The notes beneath the pieces were generated by a model. The model ran no database searches. It was not told the origin of the DNA and worked only from the letters and a program-made list of their open reading frames with translations. This document shows positions 8,220-17,465 of a DNA stretch of 64,000 nucleotides, piece after piece (the first letter of the stretch is position 1; each line of letters starts with the position of its first letter). Location of the stretch: assembly GCF_000017245.1 (NCBI RefSeq), contig NC_009655.1:186001-250000 (forward strand), in the 5' to 3' direction. The stretch comes from Actinobacillus succinogenes 130Z (GTDB lineage: Bacteria; Pseudomonadota; Gammaproteobacteria; Enterobacterales; Pasteurellaceae). A program made the position numbers and the translations under genes.

Positions 8220-9455
8220 ATGACAAAACTCAACTTGCGTTTCTATCTTTCTCTCGTCTATATCGGTATTATCTCGGGGCTAATCGGCACGGCGCTCACT
8301 CATATTCTGCACGGTATTCAGCATATCGCTTTCGATTACGGCTTAAACGGCGAAAACATGTCCTTTCGCGAAGGCGTGTTACAAAGTTCCGCCGAACGTC
8401 GTTGGCTCGCCCTCACATTTTGCGGTATTGTGGTGGGAATCGGCTGGTATAGCGTTCATCGTTACGGCAAAAAACTGCTCAGTGTGAAACAGGGACTGGA
8501 TAACCCGCAACAGGGAGTACCGTTTTTTAAAACCGTCGGCCATGCTTTATTGCAGATTATTACCGTCGGGCTGGGTTCCCCTTTGGGACGCGAAGTGGCG
8601 CCGCGCGAAATGTCCGTGGCATTCGGCAGCGCATGGGTAAGAAAAGCCGGTTTAAACGACACCGACGCTAAATTGATTCTCGCTTGCGCCTCCGGTGCGG
8701 GTTTGACGGCGGTATATAACGTGCCGCTCGCCTCCACGATTTTTATTCTGGAAACCATGGTGCTCAGCATCAGCACGCGTTCGCTGGGGGCGGCCTTAGT
8801 CACCGTGGTGCTTTCCACCTGCGTATCGCGCTTTTTTCTGGGCGATTTGGTGCAGTACGACAAAGTCACGCCGTTCGCCATTAATACGGAACTACTGATT
8901 TTCTCCGCTATTATCGGGATGCTGATTCCTTTTGTGGTACAGGGATTCCGTCGCTCTACCCAACACGTGCCTTTTTTACAGCGCACGGACAAACGCATTA
9001 TTCCCGTCGCCGTACTGTTATTCAGTCTCATCGGCTTCATTTCCATTTATCAACCGGAAATTCTCGGCAACGGCAAACCCGGCAATCAACTGACATTCGG
9101 TGAAATGATTAACTGGTCGGAAAGCCTTCAATTAATGGCGTTAAAATGGCTTGCGGTGCTGTTTGCGCTGGCGGCGGGCGCTTACGGCGGGCTGATTACG
9201 CCGTCTATGATGCTCGGCAGCACTTTCGCCTACAGTCTGGCGATCGGCTGGAACGCGCTCTTCCCGCAGCTTTCGCTGGAAGGCGCCGCCATTATCGGCG
9301 CGTGCGTGTTTTTGGGGATTATGCAGAAAATGCCGTTTACTTCCATCGTTTTTCTGTTGGAGCTCACCCGCAGCAACGCGGAAGTATTAATGCCGCTCAC
9401 CTTGGCAATGGGGGCGGCAATCGCCACCGATCGCTTGATCGCCAAATGGAAATAA
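8220..9455 (+). CDS. ClC-type chloride channel/antiporter family protein
   Basis: I choose the ATG at 8220 (411 residues); the frame extends back to 8109, but that part lies inside the yfcZ terminator and is not conserved-looking. The protein has about ten hydrophobic helices. ClC selectivity motifs are present in modified form: GLGSPLGREVAPREM near residue 120 keeps the gating Glu (usual motif GREGP), and AAGAYGGLITPSMMLGS near 320 corresponds to the GIFAP motif. Family members exchange Cl- for H+ or conduct Cl-. The lack of CBS domains and the length fit the ClcB group. A convergent USS terminator separates it from glnA. Confidence 0.85.
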   Translation: MTKLNLRFYLSLVYIGIISGLIGTALTHILHGIQHIAFDYGLNGENMSFREGVLQSSAERRWLALTFCGIVVGIGWYSVHRYGKKLLSVKQGLDNPQQGVPFFKTVGHALLQIITVGLGSPLGREVAPREMSVAFGSAWVRKAGLNDTDAKLILACASGAGLTAVYNVPLASTIFILETMVLSISTRSLGAALVTVVLSTCVSRFFLGDLVQYDKVTPFAINTELLIFSAIIGMLIPFVVQGFRRSTQHVPFLQRTDKRIIPVAVLLFSLIGFISIYQPEILGNGKPGNQLTFGEMINWSESLQLMALKWLAVLFALAAGAYGGLITPSMMLGSTFAYSLAIGWNALFPQLSLEGAAIIGACVFLGIMQKMPFTSIVFLLELTRSNAEVLMPLTLAMGAAIATDRLIAKWK

Positions 9456-9496
9456 CCATTTCATAAAATACTTTTATCAGATCTCGGGCAAACAAA

Positions 9497-9536
9497 AAGT
9501 GCGGTCGAAAAATCATCGATTTTTTTGACCGCACTT
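9497..9536. terminator. Bidirectional USS terminator between clc and glnA
   Basis: AAGTGCGGTC (9497-9506) pairs with GACCGCACTT (9527-9536), and the inner AAAAATC/GATTTTT extends the stem, leaving a three-base loop. Runs of A and T lie on both sides, so both converging genes can use it. Confidence 0.85.
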
Positions 9537-9575
9537 CATTTATTACGCGAATTATTCTGCCGTTAAGCCGATAAA

Positions 9576-10991
9576 TCAGGCATAGTACATTTCGTATTCT
9601 ACCGGATGCGGTGTCATATTGACGCGCGCCACTTCTTTGCGTTTGATGTCGATGAAGGCTTCGATAAAGTCTTTGGTAAATACGCCGCCTTTGGTTAAGA
9701 ATTCGAAGTCGGTCTCCAAAGAAGCCAACGCATCTTCCAATGAGGTGGCCACCGCCGGAATTTCTTTCAATTCTTCAGGCGGTAAATCGTACAGATTTTT
9801 ATCCATCGCGTCACCCGGATGAATTTTGTTCACCACGCCGTCCAGCCCCGCCATTAATAATGCCGCAAAGGCTAAATACGGATTCGCCGCCGGATCCGGG
9901 AAACGCGCTTCCACACGAATCGCTTTCGGGCTGGTCACCGCCGGAATACGGATTGAAGCGGAACGGTTGCTGGCGGAATACGCCAATAACACCGGCGCTT
10001 CAAAGCCGGGCACCAAACGTTTGTAAGAGTTGGTGGTCGGGTTGGTGAATGCGTTTAACGCTTTTGCGTGTTTGATGATACCGCCGATGTAATAAAGCGC
10101 GGTTTCGGATAAACCGGCATATTTACCGCCTTGGAAAATATTTTTGTCGTCTTTGCTTAAAGACATGTTACAGTGCATGCCCGAACCGTTGTCGCCGGCA
10201 AACGGCTTCGGCATGAAACAGGCGGTTTTGCCGTGTTCCGCCGCGACATTCTGCACGATGTATTTATAGATTTGGGTTTCGTCCGCTTTCAGGGTCAGGC
10301 TGTTGAATTTGGTGGCGATTTCGTTTTGACCGGCCGTCGCCACTTCATGGTGGTGCGCTTCAATCACCAAGCCCATTTCTTCCATTAACAGACACATTTC
10401 GGAACGAATGTCGTGCGCCGTATCGTTCGGCGCAACCGCACAGTAACCGCCTTTCACCAGCGGACGGTAAGCATTGTTGCCGTCTTCGTATTTGCGGTTG
10501 GTGTTCCAACCCGCTTCAATATCGTCGATTTTAAAGGAAACGTTATTCATTTCCGTGCTGAAACGTACGTCGTCGAATAAAAAGAATTCCGGTTCCGGAC
10601 CAAAAAATACGTGATCCGCAATACCGGTGGAACGCATGTATTCTTCCGCACGCATAGCGATGGAACGCGGATCGCGATCGTAACTTTGCATAGTGTTCGG
10701 GTCGTAAATACTGCAACGGATAGATAAGGTAGGGATTTGGGCGAACGGGTCGACAACAGCGGTTTCGGCGATTGGCATTAACAGCATGTCGGCTTTATTG
10801 ATGGCTTTCCAGCCTTCCACCGACGAACCGTCGAACATTTTGCCGTCTTCGAAGAAATCTTCGTCGACAGCACTGACAGGTAATGAAACGCCGTGTTCTT
10901 TCCCCTTAATATTCGTAAAACGAAGAAGCACGAACTTAACGTCGTTCTCTTCTATCAACTTGAACACGCGTTCAATTGCTGCATTAGCCAT
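9576..10991 (-). CDS. glnA: Glutamine synthetase type I (GlnA)
   Basis: A 471-residue enzyme converting glutamate, ammonia and ATP to glutamine. The N-terminal beta-grasp contains FTNIKGKEHGVSLP and MFDGSSVEGW; metal and substrate motifs follow (FGPEPEFFLFD, HHHEVATAGQNEIATKF, then MPKPFAGDNGSGMHCNMSL). The loop NRSASIRIP and the adenylylation motif KNLYDLPPEE with Tyr at about 401 mark it as the GSI-beta form, regulated by GlnE adenylylation. The start has AGGAG seven to eight bases upstream. It is transcribed away from typA, as glnA and typA are in E. coli. Confidence 0.97.
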   Translation of the reverse strand: MANAAIERVFKLIEENDVKFVLLRFTNIKGKEHGVSLPVSAVDEDFFEDGKMFDGSSVEGWKAINKADMLLMPIAETAVVDPFAQIPTLSIRCSIYDPNTMQSYDRDPRSIAMRAEEYMRSTGIADHVFFGPEPEFFLFDDVRFSTEMNNVSFKIDDIEAGWNTNRKYEDGNNAYRPLVKGGYCAVAPNDTAHDIRSEMCLLMEEMGLVIEAHHHEVATAGQNEIATKFNSLTLKADETQIYKYIVQNVAAEHGKTACFMPKPFAGDNGSGMHCNMSLSKDDKNIFQGGKYAGLSETALYYIGGIIKHAKALNAFTNPTTNSYKRLVPGFEAPVLLAYSASNRSASIRIPAVTSPKAIRVEARFPDPAANPYLAFAALLMAGLDGVVNKIHPGDAMDKNLYDLPPEELKEIPAVATSLEDALASLETDFEFLTKGGVFTKDFIEAFIDIKRKEVARVNMTPHPVEYEMYYA

Positions 10992-11433
10992 AAAAAACTC
11001 CTGTTATAAGATTTTATCAGTAAGACCCGTTTATCTTTCATAAACAGCCCCTAAAATTAGGGTTATTCTAAAACATTTTCCCCCTGCGGAAAATACCACA
11101 TAATCTATTCCGTGCAAATATCCGTAAAAAACAAAACCCCGTCGATATTTAAATGAATAAGATCTTCATGTTAGTCAAGAAAGTGCGGTGAAAATTCAAA
11201 CTGTTTTTCCGATTTTAGATAGCCCGTAGCCGGAAAAAGTTGTATAATTTGCGACCTTTCGCCGCCACGGCTCATCCGACACCGCATACGGCACACAAAG
11301 TGCGGCGACGAAAATCGAAGATTTTTGCACGTTGGCTTTGCCGACAACCCCGAAGGGAAAAGAAACCGTTTCGGCGGCTTCGAATAAAAATCTCATCATT
11401 TTATTATTCGTTAAACTATTAAGAACATTTTAA
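10992..11433. promoter_or_regulatory. Divergent glnA-typA control region
   Basis: A 442-bp gap without a gene. It must hold the glnA promoter (leftward) and typA promoter (rightward). A TATAAT hexamer at 11243-11248 is a candidate -10 for typA, but no good -35 stands before it. CCCTAA-AA-TTAGGG at 11048-11061 is a small dyad near glnA. A USS lies at about 11180, and a USS-led repeat at 11297-11355 has a relative near the right edge of the window. No convincing NtrC or sigma-54 site was seen. Confidence 0.5.
11297..11355 (+). repeat. USS-led composite intergenic repeat, copy A
   Basis: A near-USS (AAAGTGCGGCG) is followed by a small imperfect hairpin and then TTTTTGCACGTTGGCTTTGC and CGAC, then CGAAG. 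The same order with strong identity appears at 63655-63712. It lies just upstream of typA. Confidence 0.6.
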
Positions 11434-13284
11434 ATGGCAGAATTAGATATTCATAAATTGCGCAATATCGCGATTATTGCGCACGTTGACCACGGTAAAA
11501 CGACACTGGTCGACAAACTGTTACAGCAATCGGGCACATTAGAAGCGGCCCGTAACGGTGATGCGGACGAACGCGTAATGGACTCGAACGATCTGGAAAA
11601 AGAACGCGGCATTACCATTTTGGCCAAAAACACGGCGATTAACTGGAACGACTACCGTATCAACATCGTGGACACCCCGGGGCACGCGGACTTCGGCGGT
11701 GAAGTGGAACGCGTTCTTTCCATGGTGGATTCCGTGTTATTAGTGGTGGACGCCTTTGACGGCCCGATGCCGCAAACCCGCTTCGTCACTCAAAAAGCTT
11801 TCGCTCACGGTTTAAAACCGATTGTGGTGATCAATAAAGTCGACCGTCCGGGCGCCCGTCCGGACTGGGTGGTGGATCAAGTCTTTGATTTATTTGTAAA
11901 CTTGGGCGCCACGGACGAACAATTAGATTTCCCGATTATTTACGCTTCCGCCTTAAACGGTGTTGCCGGTCTTGAACATGAAGAACTGGCGGAAGACATG
12001 ACACCGTTATTTGAAGCTATCGTCGAATATGTAGAACCGCCGAAAGTGGAATTAAACGCACCGTTCCAAATGCAGATTTCCCAATTGGATTACAACAACT
12101 ACGTGGGCGTGATCGGTATCGGTCGAATCAAACGCGGTACGGTAAAACCGAATCAATCCGTCACTATTATCGACAGTTTCGGCAAAACCCGTAACGGTAA
12201 AATCGGTCAAGTGTTGGGACACTTGGGTTTACAGCGTTACGAAGAAGATTTGGCGCAAGCAGGCGATATTGTGGCAATCACCGGTTTAGGCGAACTGAAC
12301 ATTTCCGATACGATTTGCGACATCAACGCGGTGGAAGCGTTACCGGCATTGAGCGTAGACGAACCGACCGTCACCATGTTCTTCTGCGTCAACACCTCAC
12401 CGTTCTGCGGACAGGAAGGAAAATTCGTGACATCCCGTCAAATTCTCGAACGCTTAAACAAAGAATTGGTACACAATGTAGCGTTGCGCGTGGAAGAAAC
12501 CCCTAATCCGGACGAATTCCGCGTATCCGGTCGTGGCGAACTGCATTTATCCGTATTAATCGAAAATATGCGTCGCGAAGGCTACGAATTGGCGGTATCC
12601 CGCCCGAAAGTAATCTACAAAGAAGAAAACGGTCATAAACAGGAACCGTTCGAACAGGTCACCATCGACATCGAAGAGCAGCACCAAGGTGCCGTAATGG
12701 AAGCCTTGGGTATTCGCAAAGGCGAAGTCAGAGATATGAGCCCGGACGGCAAAGGCCGCACCCGTTTGGAATATGTGATCCCAAGCCGCGGTTTAATCGG
12801 TTTCCGTAACGAATTCATGACGATGACTTCCGGTACCGGTTTGCTGTACTCCAGCTTCAGCCATTACGACGACATTAAACCGGGCGAAATCGGTCAACGC
12901 CAAAACGGCGTATTGATTTCCAACGCCACCGGTAAAGCCCTCGCCTATGCCTTATGGGGTTTGCAGGAACGCGGCAAATTAATGGTCGAACACGGTCAGG
13001 AAGTGTACGAAGGTCAAATCATCGGCATTCACAGCCGTTCCAACGACTTAACCGTAAACTGTCTGCAGGGCAAAAAACTCACCAATATGCGGGCGTCCGG
13101 TAAAGACGATGCGATTCAGCTGACCACGCCGCTCAAGCTTACCCTTGAACAGGCCATCGAATTTATCGACGGCGACGAATTGGTGGAAGTCACCCCGCAA
13201 TCCATCCGCATCCGTAAAAAACTGCTGACGGAAACGGATCGCAAACGCGCCAACCGTACGACAACCAGTACCAGCACGCGTTAA
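11434..13284 (+). CDS. typA: Ribosome-associated translational GTPase TypA/BipA
   Basis: A 616-residue EF-G-like GTPase. G1 is AHVDHGKTTLVDKLL (about 16-30), the switch region carries ERGITILAKNTA, G3 is DTPGHADFGGE, G4 is NKVDRPGARP. Domains III and V and the BipA-specific C-terminal domain (from about 480, GTGLLYSSFSHYD-KPGEIGQRQNGVLIS) follow. BipA binds the 70S ribosome and helps 50S assembly and stress adaptation. The ATG at 11434 begins the conserved DIHKLRNIAIIAHVDHGK. A hairpin terminator follows 22 nt after the stop. Confidence 0.97.
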   Translation: MAELDIHKLRNIAIIAHVDHGKTTLVDKLLQQSGTLEAARNGDADERVMDSNDLEKERGITILAKNTAINWNDYRINIVDTPGHADFGGEVERVLSMVDSVLLVVDAFDGPMPQTRFVTQKAFAHGLKPIVVINKVDRPGARPDWVVDQVFDLFVNLGATDEQLDFPIIYASALNGVAGLEHEELAEDMTPLFEAIVEYVEPPKVELNAPFQMQISQLDYNNYVGVIGIGRIKRGTVKPNQSVTIIDSFGKTRNGKIGQVLGHLGLQRYEEDLAQAGDIVAITGLGELNISDTICDINAVEALPALSVDEPTVTMFFCVNTSPFCGQEGKFVTSRQILERLNKELVHNVALRVEETPNPDEFRVSGRGELHLSVLIENMRREGYELAVSRPKVIYKEENGHKQEPFEQVTIDIEEQHQGAVMEALGIRKGEVRDMSPDGKGRTRLEYVIPSRGLIGFRNEFMTMTSGTGLLYSSFSHYDDIKPGEIGQRQNGVLISNATGKALAYALWGLQERGKLMVEHGQEVYEGQIIGIHSRSNDLTVNCLQGKKLTNMRASGKDDAIQLTTPLKLTLEQAIEFIDGDELVEVTPQSIRIRKKLLTETDRKRANRTTTSTSTR

Positions 13285-13305
13285 TAAAAAAACTATGAAA
13301 AAATT

Positions 13306-13331
13306 AACCGCACTTTGATGGTGCGGTTTTT
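13306..13331 (+). terminator. Terminator of typA
   Basis: AACCGCAC (13306-13313), seven-base loop, GTGCGGTT (13321-13328), then TTTC. One arm is part of an uptake signal. Confidence 0.8.
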
Positions 13332-13333
13332 CT

Positions 13334-13597
13334 TGGCATAATGGACAAAACGTTGGTGAAAAGTGGGTTAAAGCTATATAGTACAAGGCTTTAACCCATA
13401 TTTTTGAATTATGAACCTGAAAAATTCATTTTTGCAGCAATCCAATAGTCCAAAGATATGGTAAAAAATAATACTCAATGGTATAAATGCTTATCTGTAG
13501 AAAATCAAACTCAATCTGACAACCTCTGCTTAAAATTACATATTTGTCAGATTAAGCCTGATCTTCCATATCTTAAGTTCCTACCATCTTATACTAG
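13334..13597. other. AT-rich non-coding stretch between typA and the apiose-like operon
   Basis: No gene is visible. AATCTGACAA pairs with TTGTCAGATT as an inverted repeat near 13514-13555, and AAGATATGG (about 13454) with CCATATCTT (about 13566). The only ATG frame starting at 13411 stops after 17 codons. The hairpin nearest the isomerase stop could end that operon, but no T-rich terminator is evident. It may be decayed coding DNA at the edge of an AT-rich insert. Confidence 0.35.
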
Positions 13598-15019
13598 TTA
13601 TTTATTATGGTAATAACTCTCAACACCTAAATATTTATTAAATGCTTCATTCAATACTTTCGCTGTTGATGAATGGTTCATCGCCACGTGATGCTCAAAA
13701 CCATTGTTACAAATGTAAGCTAATAAGTCTTCTAAACCTTTCACTTGAATCACTGCACGGCAACCAACAGTATCTAAGTCATCATCAACGAATTTACCTT
13801 CACCGACATAAGCTTTTACTTTACCAGTAAACTCATCTGTCGAAATACGGCAATAAGTTAATGGACCTGCTTTCATACGACCATTAATCGCTCCACAGGT
13901 ATTCTCACAACCTACGGTTGTACCGATAATATCTGCTGTTGCCATAAATGGATTAATTAATTCATCAGTTGCATAATTACCGCAGTGGAACATCACACAT
14001 TTATCACGATCATTGCCAAAATTATTATTCCAGTCTGCAATAGATGCTGGTTTCATTGAAGCAATCGATAGTGCATACATAGATAATGCCCCCATCACAT
14101 CCACTTCACAGGCGCTTGGCATTAATTGACCAGACATCACACTCATAATTGAACAAACATTAATACCTAAAGTATTTTGTAACGAGGTCCAACATTGAAT
14201 AGCAGTTGTATCAATATCATTTGATATGATCCATTCGCTAATCACAACAAAAAGTTTAGACATCATCAGCAATTTATCTTCAGAAATACGTGATGCATCA
14301 GCATTGTTTTTTAACAATGTAAGTTTTTCCTCTATGCGAAGATCATTATCCGTAAGATTATTTACTCGAGCAAAAATCTCTGACAAATCAATTGGTTCTA
14401 CTGTAATACCTAAACGCTCTAATAATTTTTCACTATATCTTACAGTATTAAAACCTGCTGGACGTGCACCAATAGCCCCGATACGACAACCGCGGATGGC
14501 TGTTACCACTCGACAGATAGCTTCAAAAGATTTTAAATCTTGTTTAAATATATCACTGGTAAGTGCACAGGTATGCTGTGTTGTTAGAGTAAACGGAATA
14601 CCAAATTGTCTTAAATTATTACAAAGAGAAATTTTACCACAGAAACTATCACGGCGTGTCGCCAAGCCCATTTTGTGTAATTCATCATCTTCCGCTTGCA
14701 CTAAAATCGGGACATTTAAACCTGATTGACGAATAGCTTCAGACATCGCCTTTTCATCACCAAAGTTCGGTAATAAAACAACAATACCATTAATTTCATC
14801 TTTGTGATCTTTTAATAACTGCGCGGCAATTTTTGCATCTGAATAGGTTTCAATTCCCCCATAGTTGGTTTGTTCTTCAGTAAGCATAATAGTATTAATG
14901 TCTAATTCTGCAAAAATTTTTTGTGCATCACGTCGTGCATCACCCACTAAATAACTCGGGAAAAAACCGCGGTTACCAATTAATACCGCCAAGGTCATTT
15001 TATCTAATTTTCTTCTCAT
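13598..15019 (-). CDS. L-fucose/L-arabinose isomerase family protein, probable D-apiose isomerase
   Basis: The start is the ATG at 15019, with GGAG eight bases upstream (473 residues); the longer frame from 15082 would lie in the kinase gene. The N-terminal half has the fucose-isomerase-type fold pattern (VVLLPNFGDEKAMSEAIRQ), a central LGINVCSIMSVMSGQLMPSACEVDVMGALSMY with the metal-binding acidic residues, and a C-terminal half with MFHCGNY and EHHVAMNH. The family binds Mn2+ and isomerises aldoses to ketoses. With a kinase, split transketolase and ribose-type importer next to it, it best fits the step D-apiose to apulose of the transketolase-type apiose pathway. Other pentoses are possible. 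Confidence 0.72.
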   Translation of the reverse strand: MRRKLDKMTLAVLIGNRGFFPSYLVGDARRDAQKIFAELDINTIMLTEEQTNYGGIETYSDAKIAAQLLKDHKDEINGIVVLLPNFGDEKAMSEAIRQSGLNVPILVQAEDDELHKMGLATRRDSFCGKISLCNNLRQFGIPFTLTTQHTCALTSDIFKQDLKSFEAICRVVTAIRGCRIGAIGARPAGFNTVRYSEKLLERLGITVEPIDLSEIFARVNNLTDNDLRIEEKLTLLKNNADASRISEDKLLMMSKLFVVISEWIISNDIDTTAIQCWTSLQNTLGINVCSIMSVMSGQLMPSACEVDVMGALSMYALSIASMKPASIADWNNNFGNDRDKCVMFHCGNYATDELINPFMATADIIGTTVGCENTCGAINGRMKAGPLTYCRISTDEFTGKVKAYVGEGKFVDDDLDTVGCRAVIQVKGLEDLLAYICNNGFEHHVAMNHSSTAKVLNEAFNKYLGVESYYHNK

Positions 15020-15041
15020 TTTAATCACTCCATAAGTTGAA

Positions 15042-16514
15042 TTAAATTCTTGCTTTTTTGACCGCACTTTGCCAAGCACCATAGTTATTTTTCATCACTT
15101 CTGTTGCTGGATTTGGTTGAATAATCTCCACTTTCCGCGGTAATGCATTTAATTGTTTATCATTTTTCCACCAGCCAAGCGCTTTCCCTGCTAAAAAAGC
15201 TGCTCCAAATGCTGACACTTCGGCGATTTCCCCACAGATAATAGGTCGTTGTAATAAATCAGCTTGGAATTGCATAAGCCATTTGTTTTTGGTTGGTCCA
15301 CCATCAACAGAAAGTGTTTCTAATTTTTTTCCTAAAGTTTTCTCCATGGCAAAGAAGAGATCTGCTACTTGATAAGCAACAGATTCCATCGCTGCTCTTG
15401 CGATAGTCGCTGGCGTTACCGCATCGGTTAAACCACAAATAATTCCACGTGCTTGGGTGTCCCAATAAGGCGCACCTAAACCTGCTAATGCAGGAACAAA
15501 ATAAACCCCTTGATTGTTATCAATAGATTGAGCCAGCTCACTTAATGTATTTACTGAATCAATCCCCAATATTTGCGCTGCAAAAGCTAATGCAGAACCT
15601 GTATGCGTGATATTGCCTTCCAAAGCAAAATCTAATTTATCGTCATACCATGCGACTGTCGTACTCACACCAAAATCTTCTGTCGGAATAACATTAGTTT
15701 TGGTCATCAACGAACTACCTGTACCATAGGTTGCTTTCACCACACCATCGTTAAAGCCACATTGACCATACAAAGCTGCGTGAGAATCCCCAGCTTGAGA
15801 TAAAATTGGAACACCATTAGGTAAACTACGGCAGTTTTCGGTTTCTCCACGTAAACCACTTGATGGCATAATGTCAGGTAAACAGGCTTTTGGCACACCA
15901 AATAAACTTAATAATTCATCATCCCAGCTTGCAGTATGTAAATTAAATAATTGATAACGCGATGCATTAGAATGGTCTGTCACAAAGGATTTTCCATTGG
16001 TTAATTTCCAAACCAGCCAGACATCAACCGTCCCGACACAAAGTTCACCACGCTGAGCGCGTTCAAAGCCATTTTCTAAATGGCTTAATAACCATTTGAT
16101 TTTTGAGGCTGGGAAAAGCGGATCAAGCACGGAACCTGTCATCTCTTTTAATTTTGTCGCGGCAGGTTGCTGTGCAATTTCTTGGCATAAACTCTCTGTG
16201 CGCCGGCATTGCCAGCTCACTAATGGTGTTAGCGGTTTCCCTGTAGCGCGCTCCCAAATTAAAACAGATTCTCGTTGGTTACTAATCGCAACGCCTTTTA
16301 TATCCTCTTTAGCCAAAGAACTAACACAGATTTCGACCGCACTTTCGACTGCATTCCAAATTTCCATAGGATCTTGCTCTGCCCAACTTGGCTGTGGATG
16401 TGCTAATTTTAATGGTACACTACCCTTTGCAAGCATTTCTCCATTCATACTTACAGCAATGGCTTTTGCATTAGTTGTTCCTTCATCAATAGCGATAATA
16501 AAAGGCGTGCTCAT
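15042..16514 (-). CDS. FGGY-family carbohydrate kinase, probable apulose kinase
   Basis: A 490-residue kinase. The N-terminal phosphate-1 motif IAIDEGTTNAKAIAVS (6-21) and the second FGGY signature around VAYQVADLFFAMEKTLGKKLETLSVDGGPTKN are visible, split by about 370 residues as usual. The DEGTT start and WQCRRT segment resemble glycerol kinase, but the context is not glycerol catabolism. The inferred reaction is ATP-dependent phosphorylation of apulose to apulose 4-phosphate. It lies 15 nt after the transketolase C subunit and 22 nt before the isomerase. Uptake signals occur in frame at its C-terminus (15060) and at 16334. Confidence 0.75.
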   Translation of the reverse strand: MSTPFIIAIDEGTTNAKAIAVSMNGEMLAKGSVPLKLAHPQPSWAEQDPMEIWNAVESAVEICVSSLAKEDIKGVAISNQRESVLIWERATGKPLTPLVSWQCRRTESLCQEIAQQPAATKLKEMTGSVLDPLFPASKIKWLLSHLENGFERAQRGELCVGTVDVWLVWKLTNGKSFVTDHSNASRYQLFNLHTASWDDELLSLFGVPKACLPDIMPSSGLRGETENCRSLPNGVPILSQAGDSHAALYGQCGFNDGVVKATYGTGSSLMTKTNVIPTEDFGVSTTVAWYDDKLDFALEGNITHTGSALAFAAQILGIDSVNTLSELAQSIDNNQGVYFVPALAGLGAPYWDTQARGIICGLTDAVTPATIARAAMESVAYQVADLFFAMEKTLGKKLETLSVDGGPTKNKWLMQFQADLLQRPIICGEIAEVSAFGAAFLAGKALGWWKNDKQLNALPRKVEIIQPNPATEVMKNNYGAWQSAVKKARI

Positions 16515-16529
16515 AACAACTCCAACTAT

Positions 16530-17465
16530 CTAGTTTAAAGATAAGGCTAAGTCCACAATGCTATCCGCATCAATACCATGGTGTTTACGCATTGATTTTC
16601 TATCACCTGCCAGTGCATAACCACCATCCGCAATACCTCGGCGTTTTAACGTAATCGGTGCACCATGTTCAGCAATCACTTCAGCCACTAGACTACCGAC
16701 ACCACCGTTAATATTATGTTCTTCAACACTAATCACATATTTACAATCTTTAATTGCATTGAATAATGCCTCTGTATCACATGGGCGAATTGAAGGCACA
16801 TTTACAACGGTGACTTCAATGCCTTTTTCTGCTAATTTAACTGCCGCATCTACAATTTCATATACTGTAGAACCCATAGCCACTAACGCAATTTTACCCC
16901 CTTTCCGTAATACATCGATTTGACCTGGAACAAACTCATAGTCATCATTATGGATCTCTGGTAATTCTTTACCATCAAGGCGAATATACACTGGACCGAC
17001 ATAATTAATTGCATAATCAATTATTTGGCGACATTCATTTGGACTGGATGGCGCAAAGATCTGGATATTACCAAAACCACGCATCACTCCAATATCATCA
17101 ATACTGTGGTGCGTGCTGGCTAATGGACCATAGCTGGCACCTGAATTTAATCCAAAGAGTTTTACATTTGTGTTGTTGTAGCAAACATCCACTTTCACTT
17201 GCTCATTGGCTCGTGAAATTAGGAATGGTGCCGCATTACAAGTAACAGCCACCTTACCACCTAAAGCTAACCCTGCAGCACAACCAACCAAAGATTGTTC
17301 AGCAATACCAACATTCACTAAGCGATCTGGAAATTCTTTAATAAATGGAGCAATTTTTGCTGTTGATGTTGAATCAGCAACTACAGGAACTAAATCTACG
17401 CCATTTTTGACCGCACTTATAAAGCGTTCCACCATGATATTTGCTAAATGTTCTGCGTTACTCAT
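16530..17465 (-). CDS. Transketolase C-terminal subunit (split transketolase, pyrimidine-binding part)
   Basis: A 311-residue protein covering the Pyr and C-terminal domains of transketolase. RLVNVGIAEQSLVGCAAGLAL contains the Glu that activates thiamine diphosphate; LASTHHSIDDIGVMRG and SVEEHNINGGVGSLVAEV are also typical. It must pair with the N subunit encoded immediately upstream; its ATG overlaps that gene's stop by 8 nt, implying translational coupling and 1:1 production. In the apiose pathway such a pair transfers a two-carbon unit from apulose 4-phosphate to glyceraldehyde 3-phosphate, giving dihydroxyacetone phosphate and xylulose 5-phosphate. Assignment to apulose rests on neighbours. 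Confidence 0.85.
   Translation of the reverse strand: MSNAEHLANIMVERFISAVKNGVDLVPVVADSTSTAKIAPFIKEFPDRLVNVGIAEQSLVGCAAGLALGGKVAVTCNAAPFLISRANEQVKVDVCYNNTNVKLFGLNSGASYGPLASTHHSIDDIGVMRGFGNIQIFAPSSPNECRQIIDYAINYVGPVYIRLDGKELPEIHNDDYEFVPGQIDVLRKGGKIALVAMGSTVYEIVDAAVKLAEKGIEVTVVNVPSIRPCDTEALFNAIKDCKYVISVEEHNINGGVGSLVAEVIAEHGAPITLKRRGIADGGYALAGDRKSMRKHHGIDADSIVDLALSLN

Noticed and set aside
8462..9046. A 194-codon frame opposite the ClC gene
   Set aside because: Antisense to a conserved membrane protein; Ser/Lys-rich translation is typical of a shadow frame.
14226..14729. A 167-codon frame opposite the isomerase gene
   Set aside because: Antisense to the isomerase, no ribosome site or family pattern.
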